Source of the DNA: Nocardioides sp. CER19
GTDB lineage: Bacteria > Actinomycetota > Actinomycetes > Propionibacteriales > Nocardioidaceae
Length of the DNA stretch: 64,000 bases
Assembly: GCF_029846275.1 (NCBI RefSeq)
Contig: NZ_JARVWS010000001.1
Location: forward strand, 1-64,000
Reading direction: 5' to 3'
In this document: positions 27,168-36,171 of the stretch, piece after piece
Layout: every line of letters begins with the position of its first letter
How positions within the stretch are numbered: position 1 is the first letter of the stretch
Notes under the pieces: model-generated
Told to the model about the DNA's origin: nothing
Database searches by the model: none
Seen by the model: the letters and a program-made list of their open reading frames with translations, nothing else
Made by a program: the position numbers and the translations under genes

Positions 27168-28418
27168 GTGACCCTCTCCCCTCCGAGCGCGACCGACGAC
27201 GCCGCGGCCCCGGACCGGGAAGGTCTGGGGCCGCGGCTTCTCGTCGTCCTGGCGCTGCTCGCGGCCGCCGCTCCGATCGGGTCGGACCTCTACCTCGCGT
27301 CGTTCCCCGAGGTGAAGTCGGGGCTGGCGACCGACGCCACCCACGTACAGCTCACGCTCACCGCGTTCCTGATCGGCATCGGCCTCGGCCCGCTGCTGTG
27401 GGGGCCGCTCTCCGACCGCGTCGGCCGGCGACGCCCGCTGCTGGCCGGGGTGTCGATCGCCGTCGTCGCCGGCGTCGTCGCCGTGGCGGCCCCGAACGTG
27501 GAGGTGCTGATCGCGGCCCGCTTCGTGCAGGCCCTCGCCGGGTCCGCCGGGATGGTGCTCGGCCGGGCGACGGTGACCGACCTGACCCGCGGCTACGTGC
27601 GGGCCCGCGCGATGTCGATGATGATGACGATCACCAGTCTGGCGCCGATCGTGGCTCCCGTCGTCGGCGGACTGCTCGCCGACCGCGTCTCCTGGCGCGG
27701 CGTGCTCGGCGTCATCCTCGGCGTGATGGTGCTCCAGGTCGTCGCGGCCTGGACGACGGTGCCGGAGTCCCTCCCGCCGCACCTGCGCACGACCGGTCGC
27801 GGTGACGGTGCGCTGGCCTCTCGTTTCCGCCGGCCGGCGTTCCTCGCCTACGTCCTGGCCCAGGCCTTCGCGTTCGGCTCGCTGATGACCTACGTCGCGA
27901 GCTCGTCGTTCGTCTACCAGCACGTGCTGGGCGCCTCGAGCCGGGTCTACGGTCTCGGCTTCGCCGTCAACGCCTGCGGGATGACCGCGGCCGGCATCCT
28001 CTCCGCCCGGCTCGCGCGCCACCGCGTGCACCCGGTGCGGCTGGTCCGGATCGGGCTGCCCGTCCTGCTGGCCGTCTCGGCCTGCGTGCTGCTGGCCGCG
28101 CTGTCGCCGGCGCCGGTCCTGGTCGTCGTACCGCTGTTCTTCGTGCCTGCGTCGTTCGGCTTCACCGCCGGCAACATGTCGGCCCTCGCGATGGAGCACA
28201 CCCACGACGCCGCGGGTGCCGGCAGCGCGGTGCTCGGCGGCGTGATGTTCCTGGCCGGCGGCGTGATCTCGCCGCTCGGCGGCCTGGGCGGTGACGACAC
28301 CGCCGTCCCGATGGGCGTCGTCATGCTGGCGTCGGCGGTGCTCGCGACGCTGTGCTTCCTCGTCGCCAGGCGGTACGTTGCCCGGCACCCGCATCTCGAG
28401 GCGGCGTTCGACGACTGA
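27168..28418 (+). CDS. Bcr/CflA-type MFS multidrug transporter
   Basis: A 416-residue major-facilitator protein with about 12 membrane helices. It carries the loop 2-3 motif GPLSDRVGRRRPLLAG near residue 83 and APVVGGLLADRVSWRG near 165, typical of the drug:H+ antiporter Bcr/CflA group. The start is GTG at 27168. It probably exports drugs or small acids; the substrate cannot be read from sequence. It is a single gene between a terminator and a 101-bp gap. Confidence 0.85.
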   Translation: MTLSPPSATDDAAAPDREGLGPRLLVVLALLAAAAPIGSDLYLASFPEVKSGLATDATHVQLTLTAFLIGIGLGPLLWGPLSDRVGRRRPLLAGVSIAVVAGVVAVAAPNVEVLIAARFVQALAGSAGMVLGRATVTDLTRGYVRARAMSMMMTITSLAPIVAPVVGGLLADRVSWRGVLGVILGVMVLQVVAAWTTVPESLPPHLRTTGRGDGALASRFRRPAFLAYVLAQAFAFGSLMTYVASSSFVYQHVLGASSRVYGLGFAVNACGMTAAGILSARLARHRVHPVRLVRIGLPVLLAVSACVLLAALSPAPVLVVVPLFFVPASFGFTAGNMSALAMEHTHDAAGAGSAVLGGVMFLAGGVISPLGGLGGDDTAVPMGVVMLASAVLATLCFLVARRYVARHPHLEAAFDD

Positions 28419-28519
28419 GCGACCCCGCCGACCCGGCGCCCTTGTGACGTCACGGAGGATGGTCCGTAGCCGTCGATCTCCTCGAGGGCGACGCCGAGCC
28501 GAGAAGGGACGCCTGAACG

Positions 28520-29209
28520 ATGAGCGCCTACGACCTGGTGGACGAGTCCGACGCCGACCCACACAGCGCAGCGCTGTCGGAGGCCGCCCACGAGGTGGGG
28601 CAGCTGTTGATGCCCTACCGGTTCGGCCTCGAGGAGATGCTGACCAAGATCAACATCATCCGCGAGGAGCTCAGCTTCCGGCCCGAGGGCAGCCCTATCG
28701 AGCACGTCACCTCGCGGCTGAAGTCGATCGACAGCATCCGCGCGAAGGCCGCCCGGATCGGCTGCGAGGTCACCCCGGAGGCCATCGCCCACCAGATCTT
28801 CGACATCGCCGGCATCCGCATCGTCTGCAGCTTCATCGAGGACACCTACTGGGTGCTGTCGATGCTCACGAACCAGTCCGACATCAAGGTCGTCGAGATC
28901 AAGGACTACATCGCGAACCCGAAGCCCAACGGCTACCGCAGCCTCCACGCGATCGTCCAGATCCCCGTGTTCCTGTCCGACTCGATCCGCGACGTCTGCG
29001 TGGAGCTGCAGGTCCGCACCGTGGCCATGGACTTCTGGGCGAGCGTCGAGCACAAGACCTACTACAAGTTCCGCCGGGAGATCCCCGAGCACCTCGGCGG
29101 CGAGCTGGCCGAGGCCGCCCGTGTCGCGCACGAGCTCGACCAGCGGATGAGCGACCTCCGCGAGACGCTCCTCGGCTCGGTCCCCCCGCCCCGCGGGACG
29201 GACGGCTAG
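28520..29209 (+). CDS. Small alarmone synthetase ((p)ppGpp synthetase, RelA/SpoT domain)
   Basis: A 229-residue single-domain pyrophosphokinase. The synthetase motifs VTSRLKSIDSIRAKAARIG (about 57-75), IAGIRIVCSFIEDTYWV and KPNGYRSLHAIVQ (about 134-146) are intact. There are no hydrolase, TGS or ACT domains. It would make (p)ppGpp from GTP/GDP and ATP under transcriptional control, like YjbM/RelQ and YwaC/RelP. The upstream 100 bp hold a TGTGACGTCACGG palindrome at about 28444. Confidence 0.88.
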   Translation: MSAYDLVDESDADPHSAALSEAAHEVGQLLMPYRFGLEEMLTKINIIREELSFRPEGSPIEHVTSRLKSIDSIRAKAARIGCEVTPEAIAHQIFDIAGIRIVCSFIEDTYWVLSMLTNQSDIKVVEIKDYIANPKPNGYRSLHAIVQIPVFLSDSIRDVCVELQVRTVAMDFWASVEHKTYYKFRREIPEHLGGELAEAARVAHELDQRMSDLRETLLGSVPPPRGTDG

Positions 29210-29240
29210 CGAGCCGCAGCGATCCCTATCATCCCTGGCC

Positions 29241-30074
29241 ATGGACCTGATCCGGCATCTGCGGTTCTTCCTGGCGGTAGCCGAGGAGCGGCACTTCGGA
29301 CGGGCAGCGGCGAGCCTCGGGATGACCCAACCGCCGCTGTCACAAGGGCTGGGGCGGCTCGAGCAGCGGCTCGGCGTCAGGCTGTTCGACCGGGACGCCC
29401 GTGGGGTGCGCATCACCCCGGCCGGCAGGTCGCTCCTGCCGCGCGCCGAGGAGCTGGTCGGGTCCGCCGACGCATTTCTCACCGACGCCGCCGCATGGTC
29501 GGTGGAGCCGGTCCTGCGGGTCGGCCTGGCGGCTGACCTCGAGCACCTCGTCGGTGTACTGGTCGCCACGCGAGCGGGACTCGAGTGTGAGGTCAGACCG
29601 GTCGTCGCCGGAAGCGCGGAGCTGGTCGACGAGGTGAAGGGCGGAGCGCTCGACGTCGCCGTCGTCCGACATCCCGGGGTGGCGGACGGCGTGGTGGTCG
29701 GCCCCGTCCACACGCTGGCCACGAGCGTGGCCGCACAGCAGGAGACCGACCTGCGGACGACCGCACTGCCCGTCGTCGTCCCACCCCGCCGGTGGCACCC
29801 GGCCGCCCACGACCAGCTGGTCGACTCCCTGCGACGGATCGGTCACTCAGGCCGGGTCCTCGAGGTCGCCGACACCCTCGCCCGGCAAGCGCTCGTCGCG
29901 GTCGGTCACGCCGTGGGCGTCCGGCCCGGGTGCGGTGACGGCGAGGGTTCGGCCCCGCCCCTGCGGTTCCGCGTCGTCCAACCGGTACCGGCCGACCGCC
30001 AACCGGGACTGGACCACGAGCGCGCGGCCGCTGGTCTCGAGCAGGCGCTCGCGGCGATCGGGCTGTCGGCGTGA
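29241..30074 (+). CDS. LysR-family regulator
   Basis: A 277-residue LysR protein. The DNA-binding N-terminus is clear (MDLIRHLRFFLAVAEERHFG, then LSQGLGRLEQRLGVRLFD). The effector domain is short and weakly conserved, rich in Val, Ala and Asp. It overlaps the following serine hydrolase by 4 nt in the same direction, so the pair is co-translated. That differs from the divergent AmpR-AmpC layout. Target unknown. Confidence 0.8.
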   Translation: MDLIRHLRFFLAVAEERHFGRAAASLGMTQPPLSQGLGRLEQRLGVRLFDRDARGVRITPAGRSLLPRAEELVGSADAFLTDAAAWSVEPVLRVGLAADLEHLVGVLVATRAGLECEVRPVVAGSAELVDEVKGGALDVAVVRHPGVADGVVVGPVHTLATSVAAQQETDLRTTALPVVVPPRRWHPAAHDQLVDSLRRIGHSGRVLEVADTLARQALVAVGHAVGVRPGCGDGEGSAPPLRFRVVQPVPADRQPGLDHERAAAGLEQALAAIGLSA

Positions 30075-30973
30075 CCACGGTCGCCGACGAGCTCCGCGCC
30101 GTCGCTGCCGACGCCGGCGTGACCGCGTGGGTCTCCGCGCACCGGATCGGGGAGCCGGAGTCGGCGGTCTCCTGGCAGGAGGACGTTCCGGTGCCGATGG
30201 CATCGCTCTACAAGCTGCCGCTCGCACTCGGCTGGGCACAGCTCGTGACGGAGGGCGGTCTCGACCCGCTCGCGCCGGTGCTGCTCTCGCCTGAGAACCG
30301 GTCGCCGGGGCTCACCGGCGTCGCCATGCTGCTCGACGAAGTGCGGATCAGTCAGCGCGACGCCGTGCGCCTCATGCTCGCGGTCTCGGACAACGCCTGC
30401 AGTGACCTCCTGCTGCGGCTCGTCGGCCGGGAGCGGCTCGCCCGGCTGCTCTCGGAGACCGGTCTCGCCGACGTCGAGGTGCGGCACGGCTCCGCAGAGT
30501 CCCTGCGGATCATCCAGCGCGAGACCGGGGCCACCGATCCAGCGCTCGCCGAGCGCGCCCTGGCCTCGCCCGACGTCGACGTCACCACGAGCGAGTACGA
30601 CGCCGCGCTGGCGAGCGCCGCGACGGCGGCAGGGATTTGTCGGGTGCTCGACGCGCTCTGGCGCCGGTCGGGGCCGGCGTACGACCTGGTCCGCGACGCC
30701 ATGGCCCACCAGGCGTGGCGGCACCGGATCGGCTCGGGTTTCCCGCACGACGACGTGGTGGTCCACGGCAAGACCGGCACGCTGGCCCGCCTGCGTCACG
30801 AGGCGGCAGTCGTCGCGTTCCCCGGCGAGCAGCCGGTGGCTGTCACGGTCCTCACGCGCGCGGCTCGCGCCGAGCGCCACCTGCCGCGCGTCGACGCCGC
30901 CATCGGCGAGCTGGCCCGGATCGCGGTCGGTCCCCTTCGTCGCGCGACCGAGACGGCCCACCCCGCGCGATAG
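30071..30973 (+). CDS. Class A beta-lactamase-fold serine hydrolase
   Basis: A 300-residue protein with the motifs SLYK (45-48), SDN (106-108) and KTG (234-236) at class A spacing. Two things are odd. No signal peptide is visible at the N-terminus (MTTVADELRAVAADAGVTAW), and the ExxLN deacylation motif expected near 142-146 is absent (SAESLRI). It may therefore be a cytosolic esterase or penicillin-binding relative rather than a resistance enzyme (inference). GTG at 30071 overlaps the LysR stop. Confidence 0.78.
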   Translation: MTTVADELRAVAADAGVTAWVSAHRIGEPESAVSWQEDVPVPMASLYKLPLALGWAQLVTEGGLDPLAPVLLSPENRSPGLTGVAMLLDEVRISQRDAVRLMLAVSDNACSDLLLRLVGRERLARLLSETGLADVEVRHGSAESLRIIQRETGATDPALAERALASPDVDVTTSEYDAALASAATAAGICRVLDALWRRSGPAYDLVRDAMAHQAWRHRIGSGFPHDDVVVHGKTGTLARLRHEAAVVAFPGEQPVAVTVLTRAARAERHLPRVDAAIGELARIAVGPLRRATETAHPAR

Positions 30974-31041
30974 GCGATCCGAATCGTGCCGGGTCGAAAG
31001 TCCTCTTTGCTTTCGGGCCCGGGTCCCACCAGAGTGAGGTC

Positions 31042-32238
31042 ATGCCTTTCGCGCGCCACCCCCTCCGTGCCCTCGCGGTCAGCGCCGGTCTCGCCACCGG
31101 CCTGACCCTCGCCGTCGCCCCGTCCGCGCACGCCGACAGCACGTTCACCGTGCCGGCCGGGGCCACCTCGGTGACGGTCAACGGCGAGGGGAGCGGCCAC
31201 GGCCACGGCCTGTCGCAGTACGGCGCCAACGCCGCGGCGAAGCGCGGACTGAGCACCGACCAGATCCTGCGCCACTACTACCCCGGCACTGCGAACGGGA
31301 CGGCCGGCGGTCAGGTCCGGGTGCTGCTGAGCAGCCGGCCCACGCTCGTCGTCGGCACCCGCAAGGGGCTCGTCGCGAGCGTCGTCGGGGGTCGGCGCTT
31401 CCGGCTCACCCACGTCTCGAGCAGCGCGGCCCGCAAGGCCAAGCGGTGGATGATCGCGCCGGTCTCGGCGACGCGCACGCGGCTCGCCTACCGCAAGGGC
31501 GGTCACTGGAAGACGTTCCGCGTCGTGACGGGCGAGCTCCAGTTCAGCGCCGGCGGTGCCCCGATCACGCTCTACGCCGGCGCCGACCGCGGCACCTTCC
31601 GCGGGACGCTGCGGTCCGCGCGCCCCTCGGCGACGAGCGCCGACCGCGACATCGTCAACGTCCTTCCGCTCGAGGCCTACGTGAAGGGCGTCGTGCCCAA
31701 CGAGATGCCCGCGCTGTGGGCTCCCGCCGCGGTGCGCGCCCAGGCGATCGCCGCGCGCACCTACGCCGTGCACGAGCGCGTGACGGTGCACCGCGGCTAC
31801 TTCGACGTCTACGACACGACGCAGTCGCAGGTCTACCGCGGGGCCGGCTCCGAGCAGGCCGCCTCCAGCCGGGCGGTCGACGCGACGAGGAGCCGGATCC
31901 TGACGTACGCCGGCCGGCCGGCGTACACGCAGTTCACCTCCAGCAACGGCGGCTACATGCTGGCCAACGCCGCCGCTCCCTACCTGGTGAGCGGCCGGGA
32001 CGTCTACGACCCCGTGCGGACGTGGTCGAAGGCGATCTCGGTCAGCGCGCTGAAGGGCCGGTTCCTGCCGAACTACCCGTTGGGGTCCATCACCGTGACG
32101 ACGTATCCGAACGCGGGCGGCTGGGTCCACGAGGTCGTCGTGAGCAGCTCCGACGGAGTGCACGCCAACACCATCCCCGCCGAGACCTTCCGCACCTGGG
32201 CCGGCCTCAAGTCCGGCTCCTTCCGCATCGCCGGATGA
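31042..32238 (+). CDS. Secreted SpoIID/LytB-domain protein
   Basis: A 398-residue protein with a signal peptide (1-31, cleavage near APSAHADS). Its GEGSGHGHGLSQYGANAAA motif near 53 and the SpoIID core LPLEAYVKGVVPNEMPALW plus AVRAQAIAARTYAV near 235 are typical. SpoIID-type enzymes act on peptidoglycan glycan strands; non-sporulating Actinobacteria carry related secreted proteins. It overlaps the penicillin-binding protein gene by 4 nt, so a joint cell-wall role is likely. Confidence 0.85.
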   Translation: MPFARHPLRALAVSAGLATGLTLAVAPSAHADSTFTVPAGATSVTVNGEGSGHGHGLSQYGANAAAKRGLSTDQILRHYYPGTANGTAGGQVRVLLSSRPTLVVGTRKGLVASVVGGRRFRLTHVSSSAARKAKRWMIAPVSATRTRLAYRKGGHWKTFRVVTGELQFSAGGAPITLYAGADRGTFRGTLRSARPSATSADRDIVNVLPLEAYVKGVVPNEMPALWAPAAVRAQAIAARTYAVHERVTVHRGYFDVYDTTQSQVYRGAGSEQAASSRAVDATRSRILTYAGRPAYTQFTSSNGGYMLANAAAPYLVSGRDVYDPVRTWSKAISVSALKGRFLPNYPLGSITVTTYPNAGGWVHEVVVSSSDGVHANTIPAETFRTWAGLKSGSFRIAG

Positions 32239-34109
32239 GGCGGCGCACGCGCCTGGTCGGCATCCTCGCCGTCCTGGCCCTGCTCGCGACCGGCTGCACA
32301 GGATCGGACGACCAGGCCACGGCACAGCGCGCGGCCGACGTGTTGGCCCAGAAGCTCCACGACCACACCCTCGCCGGCGTCGCGCTGGCGGACGCCTCCG
32401 CCACCACGCTGTTCGACAAGCAGGTGGCCGGCATGAAGACCTACCCGGTCAAGGTCTCGGCCGGCGACGTGAAGACCGACGGTGACGCCGCGACCGCCGA
32501 CCTGAAGTGGTCGTGGTCCATCGGCGACCACGACTGGAGCTATCGGACGACCGCCCACCTCGTGAAGGCCGACCACGAGTGGGCGGTGCGCTGGAGCCCG
32601 GCCACGCTCGCGCCGGAGCTCACCGACACCGAGCACCTCCAGGTGGCCCGCACGGCGCCCGCTCGTGCCGACATCCTCGGCGCGCGCAACGAGCCGATCG
32701 TCACCCCGCGGAAGGTGCTCCGCTACGGCCTGGACAAGGCCCGCATCCCGGCGGCCGACGTACCCGCGACCGCCCGCCGGATCGCGAAGGCGGTCGGCGT
32801 GGACCCCGCGGGCTTCGTGAAGAAGGCGCAGGCGGCCGGCGGGAAGCAGTTCGTCGAGGCGATCGTGCTCCGTCCGGGCGACGCGCACGACTCGGTCGAC
32901 CCGAACTTCGGTCACATCCCGGGCGCGCTGGTCCTCGACGACACGATGCCGCTCGCCCCGACCCGTGACTTCGCCGCCGAGCTGCTCGGTCAGGTCGGTC
33001 CCGCCACCGCGGAGATCGTCGAGAAGTCGGACGGCCGGGTGCAGGCCGGCGACGAGGTGGGTCTCTCCGGTCTGCAGGGTCGCTACGACGAGCAGCTGGC
33101 CGGCACACCGACGATCGAGGTCAGGGCCGTCGGAGCGTCCGACCAGAAGCGCGTGCTGACGAGCTCGGCCGGACAGCCGGGTACGCCGCTCGCGCTCACG
33201 CTCGACGTCGCGCTCCAGACCAAGGCCGAGAAGATCCTCGCCGACGCCGGCGACGAGCACTCCCCCGCCAGCGCCATCGTCGCGATCCGGCCCTCGACCG
33301 GCGACATCCTCGTGGCCGCCAACGGTCCGGGCAACAAGGGGCTGAACGCCGCGACCTACGGACGCTACGCGCCCGGCTCGACGTTCAAGGTGGTCAGCTC
33401 GCTCGCCCTGCTGCGAACCGGTCTCAGTCCCGACGACGTCGTCTCCTGCCCGGCCACCGTCGACGTCAACGGTCGCCACTTCAAGAACTACTCGGACTAC
33501 CCCGCGAACCGGCTCGGGCGGGTGAGCTATCGGACGGCCATCGCGAACTCCTGCAACACCGCCGTCATCGGCCAGCGCGACCGGCTGGGGTCCGACGACC
33601 TCACCCAGGCCGCCGCCTCCCTCGGCGTCGGCGTCGACCACGACCTCGGGTTCCCGGCCTACTTCGGCCAGGTACCCGCCCCGGCCGGGGAGACGGAGAA
33701 GGCCGCCGACCTGATCGGCCAGGGCAAGGTGCTGGCCAGCCCGCTCGCCATGGCGACCGTCGCGGCCTCGGTGGCGGCCGGCCGGACCGTCGTACCGCAC
33801 CTGCTGGAGGGCAAGGCGCCCGCCGCGAACCCGAAGAAGCCGCTCACCGCGGCCGAGGCCCGGCAGCTGCGCGGCCTCATGCGAGCGGTCGTGACCGAGG
33901 GCTCCGGGCGCTTCCTCGCCGGTCTCCCGGGCGACGTGGGCGCGAAGACCGGAACAGCTGAGTACGGCACCGCGAAGGCCGGCGGCTCGCTGCCGACGCA
34001 CACGTGGATGATCGCGACCCAGGGCGACCTCGCCGTCGCCGTCTTCGTCGAGACCGGCGAGTCAGGCTCCGGCACCGCGGGGCCGCTGCTGAAGGCGTTC
34101 CTGTCCTGA
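32235..34109 (+). CDS. Penicillin-binding protein (class B-like transpeptidase, lipoprotein)
   Basis: A 624-residue lipoprotein. The signal with lipobox is LALLATGCTGS (Cys21). An NTF2-like MecA-N-type domain lies at about 25-145, a dimerisation domain at about 150-320 and a transpeptidase domain at about 335-624. Active-site motifs are STFK (Ser382), SCN (439-441) and KTG (571-573). It resembles PbpA/PBP2a-like class B enzymes anchored outside the membrane. ATG overlaps the SpoIID-gene stop (ATGA). Confidence 0.9.
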   Translation: MRRRTRLVGILAVLALLATGCTGSDDQATAQRAADVLAQKLHDHTLAGVALADASATTLFDKQVAGMKTYPVKVSAGDVKTDGDAATADLKWSWSIGDHDWSYRTTAHLVKADHEWAVRWSPATLAPELTDTEHLQVARTAPARADILGARNEPIVTPRKVLRYGLDKARIPAADVPATARRIAKAVGVDPAGFVKKAQAAGGKQFVEAIVLRPGDAHDSVDPNFGHIPGALVLDDTMPLAPTRDFAAELLGQVGPATAEIVEKSDGRVQAGDEVGLSGLQGRYDEQLAGTPTIEVRAVGASDQKRVLTSSAGQPGTPLALTLDVALQTKAEKILADAGDEHSPASAIVAIRPSTGDILVAANGPGNKGLNAATYGRYAPGSTFKVVSSLALLRTGLSPDDVVSCPATVDVNGRHFKNYSDYPANRLGRVSYRTAIANSCNTAVIGQRDRLGSDDLTQAAASLGVGVDHDLGFPAYFGQVPAPAGETEKAADLIGQGKVLASPLAMATVAASVAAGRTVVPHLLEGKAPAANPKKPLTAAEARQLRGLMRAVVTEGSGRFLAGLPGDVGAKTGTAEYGTAKAGGSLPTHTWMIATQGDLAVAVFVETGESGSGTAGPLLKAFLS

Positions 34110-34127
34110 GACGGTCCGGATCCGTCT
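34109..34127 (+). terminator. Hairpin after the penicillin-binding protein gene
   Basis: AGACGG-tccggat-CCGTCT inverted repeat starting at the last base of the stop codon. No T-run. Confidence 0.5.
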
Positions 34128-34130
34128 GAG

Positions 34131-34330
34131 CGGTCGTACTGCCGCTCGGGCACCGACACGGCGAACTCACGCGTCGAGCGGCGGTAGACCTCGGCGGGGC
34201 GGCCCGACCCCGGCCCCGTCCGGCCGGTGAGGTTGCGGTCGCCGAGCTCGTGCAGCCCCTCCGCGGCGAGCTTGTCGAGGTGGAACTTGGCGCTGTGGGC
34301 CGCCACGAGATGCTCCTCGTCGCCGGGCTG
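34131..34330 (-). pseudogene. Relic of a COG2345/ArsR-like HTH regulator
   Basis: Within a 343-bp gap the minus strand encodes a fragment that reads like the wing and linker of an ArsR-like regulator: SAKFHLDKLAAEGL, then LTGRTGPGSGRPAEVYRR, then REFAVSVPERQYD. Family members normally start about 30-40 residues earlier and run 100 or more residues further. Here the C-terminal remainder is missing where the penicillin-binding protein gene ends, and the upstream part is degenerate. The recognition is from memory of the family, so confidence is moderate. I see nothing else in the gap 34110-34452 apart from the hairpin. Confidence 0.5.
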
Positions 34331-34452
34331 AGACTCGCACGCCCGGCCCGACCGGAGGTGAGCCGTCCACCCCGATGACATCCGGGCCACGGGGAGGTCA
34401 TAGTGCTGGCAGCCGCGCCGGCGGCCACCCACGACGAGGGAAGTGAGCACGC

Positions 34453-35082
34453 ATGGCTACCTCCACCACCATCACGCCGGTGCTCGTGGCCGAGCTCCTC
34501 GCCGAGGGCGAGCGGATGCCGGTCTACGTGCACGTCATCGACCATCCCGACGGGCGCGTGCTGGTCGACACGGGCATGACGCAGCTGCACCCCGCGGTGG
34601 CCGACATGGATCCGCGCCTGACCCCACTCGGCGCGCAGGCCGACTTCGACCTGGACAGCATCGACGTCGTCGTCAACACCCACCTCCACTTCGACCACTG
34701 CGGCGGCAACCACCTCTTCGCGGGCAGGCCGATCTACGTGCAGCGCAGCGAGCTCGACGACGCGCGCAGCCTGGATGACTACACGATCCGGGAGTGGGTC
34801 GACGCCCCCGGCGTGGAGTACGTGCCGCTCGACGGCGCCCGCGAGCTGCTGCCCGGCATCCGGCTCGTCCCGACGCCCGGCCACACCCGGGGCTCGCAGG
34901 TCGTCGTCGTCGAGACAGGCGCGGGGGCGGTCGTGATCGCCGGCGACACGGCGGTCTTCTTCGCCGAGCTCGACGAGCCGCGTACCGAGGGCCAGCGCTT
35001 GGTCCGCGCGCTCGATCCTGCGGTGGTCTGGCTCTCGCACGAGCACGAGCCCTGGCGGCCGGACGTCGACGAAGACCGCTGA
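34453..35082 (+). CDS. MBL-fold hydrolase, N-acyl-homoserine-lactonase-like
   Basis: A 209-residue metallo-beta-lactamase-fold protein. Zinc ligands are visible: His77, His79, Asp81 and His82 in THLHFDH, His144 in PGHTRG, Asp165 in AGDTAV and a late His196 in SHEH. The N-terminus (VYVHVIDHPDGRVLVDTG) and the spacing resemble AiiA-type lactonases, but it is shorter than the usual 250 residues. The substrate may be another lactone. RNase Z and glyoxalase II are unlikely from the motif context. Confidence 0.78.
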   Translation: MATSTTITPVLVAELLAEGERMPVYVHVIDHPDGRVLVDTGMTQLHPAVADMDPRLTPLGAQADFDLDSIDVVVNTHLHFDHCGGNHLFAGRPIYVQRSELDDARSLDDYTIREWVDAPGVEYVPLDGARELLPGIRLVPTPGHTRGSQVVVVETGAGAVVIAGDTAVFFAELDEPRTEGQRLVRALDPAVVWLSHEHEPWRPDVDEDR

Positions 35083-35092
35083 CTGGCGCCCG

Positions 35093-35182
35093 TCAGTCCG
35101 CCGGCGGCAACGCCGGGTGGTCGGTGGGGTAGATGCCGATCGCGACGTACGTCGTCTCGCCTGACCTCGGCACGTGTGGAAC
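35093..35182 (-). pseudogene. Possible C-terminal gene relic
   Basis: The 207-bp gap 35083-35289 contains a short minus-strand reading frame ending in VPRSGETTYVAIGIYPTDHP then ALPPAD and a stop. The ending looks like a real protein terminus, perhaps a cupin, but nothing upstream in that frame is coding-like. I cannot name the family with confidence. Confidence 0.25.
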
Positions 35183-35289
35183 ATGCGCGCGTGTCGGATG
35201 AAGCCCCCCAGCTCTCCCCCGCTCGAACCCCTGGGGGAACCTCTGGGACCTTCTCGGCGAACCGGCCTGACGAGGCCGACACGACCCCG

Positions 35290-36171
35290 TCAGACGCCCG
35301 ATGGCGCGAGGACGATGTCGAAGCGAACCCTGCTCCAGGCTCCGTCGACGGCTCGCCCGTCCGGCGTCGGCGTGCCGGCGGGCTGCTGGTCGAACGTCTT
35401 GATCAGCGACTCCTTGATCCCGAACACGGAGTCGTTCCAGCCGACGGGGTCGCCCTCCGGGAAGATGTGGGTGACGAGCGTGCGGCTGCCCTCGTGGGCG
35501 ACCATGAAGTGGAGGTGCGCGGCCCGCAGCGGGGAGCGCCCGACGGCGTCGAGCAGCTGGCCGACCGGGCCGTCGTTCGGGATCGGGTACGGCGTCGGCG
35601 TGAGTGCCCAGAACCGGTAGCCGCCGTCGGCGTCGGTGAAGAGGTGGCCCCGGGCGGCGCGCTTCGCGCCGTCGTACTGCACGTCGTAGAGGCCGTCCGC
35701 GTCCGCCTCCCAGACCTCGATCCGGGCTCCCGCCAGCGGCTTGCCGTCGGTGTCGGTGACGGTCCCCTCGACCCAGCACGGCTCGCCCGGCGCGCCGAAG
35801 GCAACGTCTCCACCGAGCTCGACCTCGGCGCTGTCCTGGACGAAGAACGGCCCGAAGACGGTGGCCTCGGTGGCGTCACGGTAGGCCTCGTTGTTGATGT
35901 TGATCGTCTGCATCGAGGCGCCGAGCGTGTCGGAGAGGAGGATGAACTCCTGCCTGACGTCGTCGGTGATGTGGCCGGCCTTCGTCAGGAACTCGATGGC
36001 GGCGCCCCACTCCTCCTCGGTGGGCCGCACCTCCCGGAGAAACGCGTGCAGGTGCCGGGTGAGCGCGGTCATCACCTCCCGCAGCCGTGGTGACCGGCAC
36101 GCGTCGAAGGAGGCGACGACGGTGTCGACGAGCCTCTGCTCGACGGCCTCCTGCTCGGGGCTGACGCTCAT
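35290..36171 (-). CDS. Hydroxyquinol 1,2-dioxygenase (intradiol)
   Basis: A 293-residue intradiol dioxygenase. An N-terminal helical domain ([20 protein letters not shown] near 75-94) is followed by the barrel with Fe(III) ligands: Tyr in [10 protein letters not shown], Tyr in [17 protein letters not shown] and the HLH pair in [13 protein letters not shown]. The [14 protein letters not shown] segment is typical of hydroxyquinol rather than catechol enzymes. The product is maleylacetate, used by the neighbouring reductase (4-nt overlap). Confidence 0.88.
   Translation of the reverse strand: MSVSPEQEAVEQRLVDTVVASFDACRSPRLREVMTALTRHLHAFLREVRPTEEEWGAAIEFLTKAGHITDDVRQEFILLSDTLGASMQTININNEAYRDATEATVFGPFFVQDSAEVELGGDVAFGAPGEPCWVEGTVTDTDGKPLAGARIEVWEADADGLYDVQYDGAKRAARGHLFTDADGGYRFWALTPTPYPIPNDGPVGQLLDAVGRSPLRAAHLHFMVAHEGSRTLVTHIFPEGDPVGWNDSVFGIKESLIKTFDQQPAGTPTPDGRAVDGAWSRVRFDIVLAPSGV

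Noticed and set aside
28444..28456. TGTGACGTCACGG palindrome as a CRP-type site for the alarmone synthetase
   Set aside because: The element is short, its half-sites do not match the full 16-bp CRP pattern and no supporting copies were seen, so I mention it only as sequence.
29593..30961. Minus-strand open frames opposite the LysR and serine hydrolase genes
   Set aside because: Plus-strand frames have LysR and SxxK/SDN/KTG motifs; the opposite frames are low-complexity Arg/Pro sequences.
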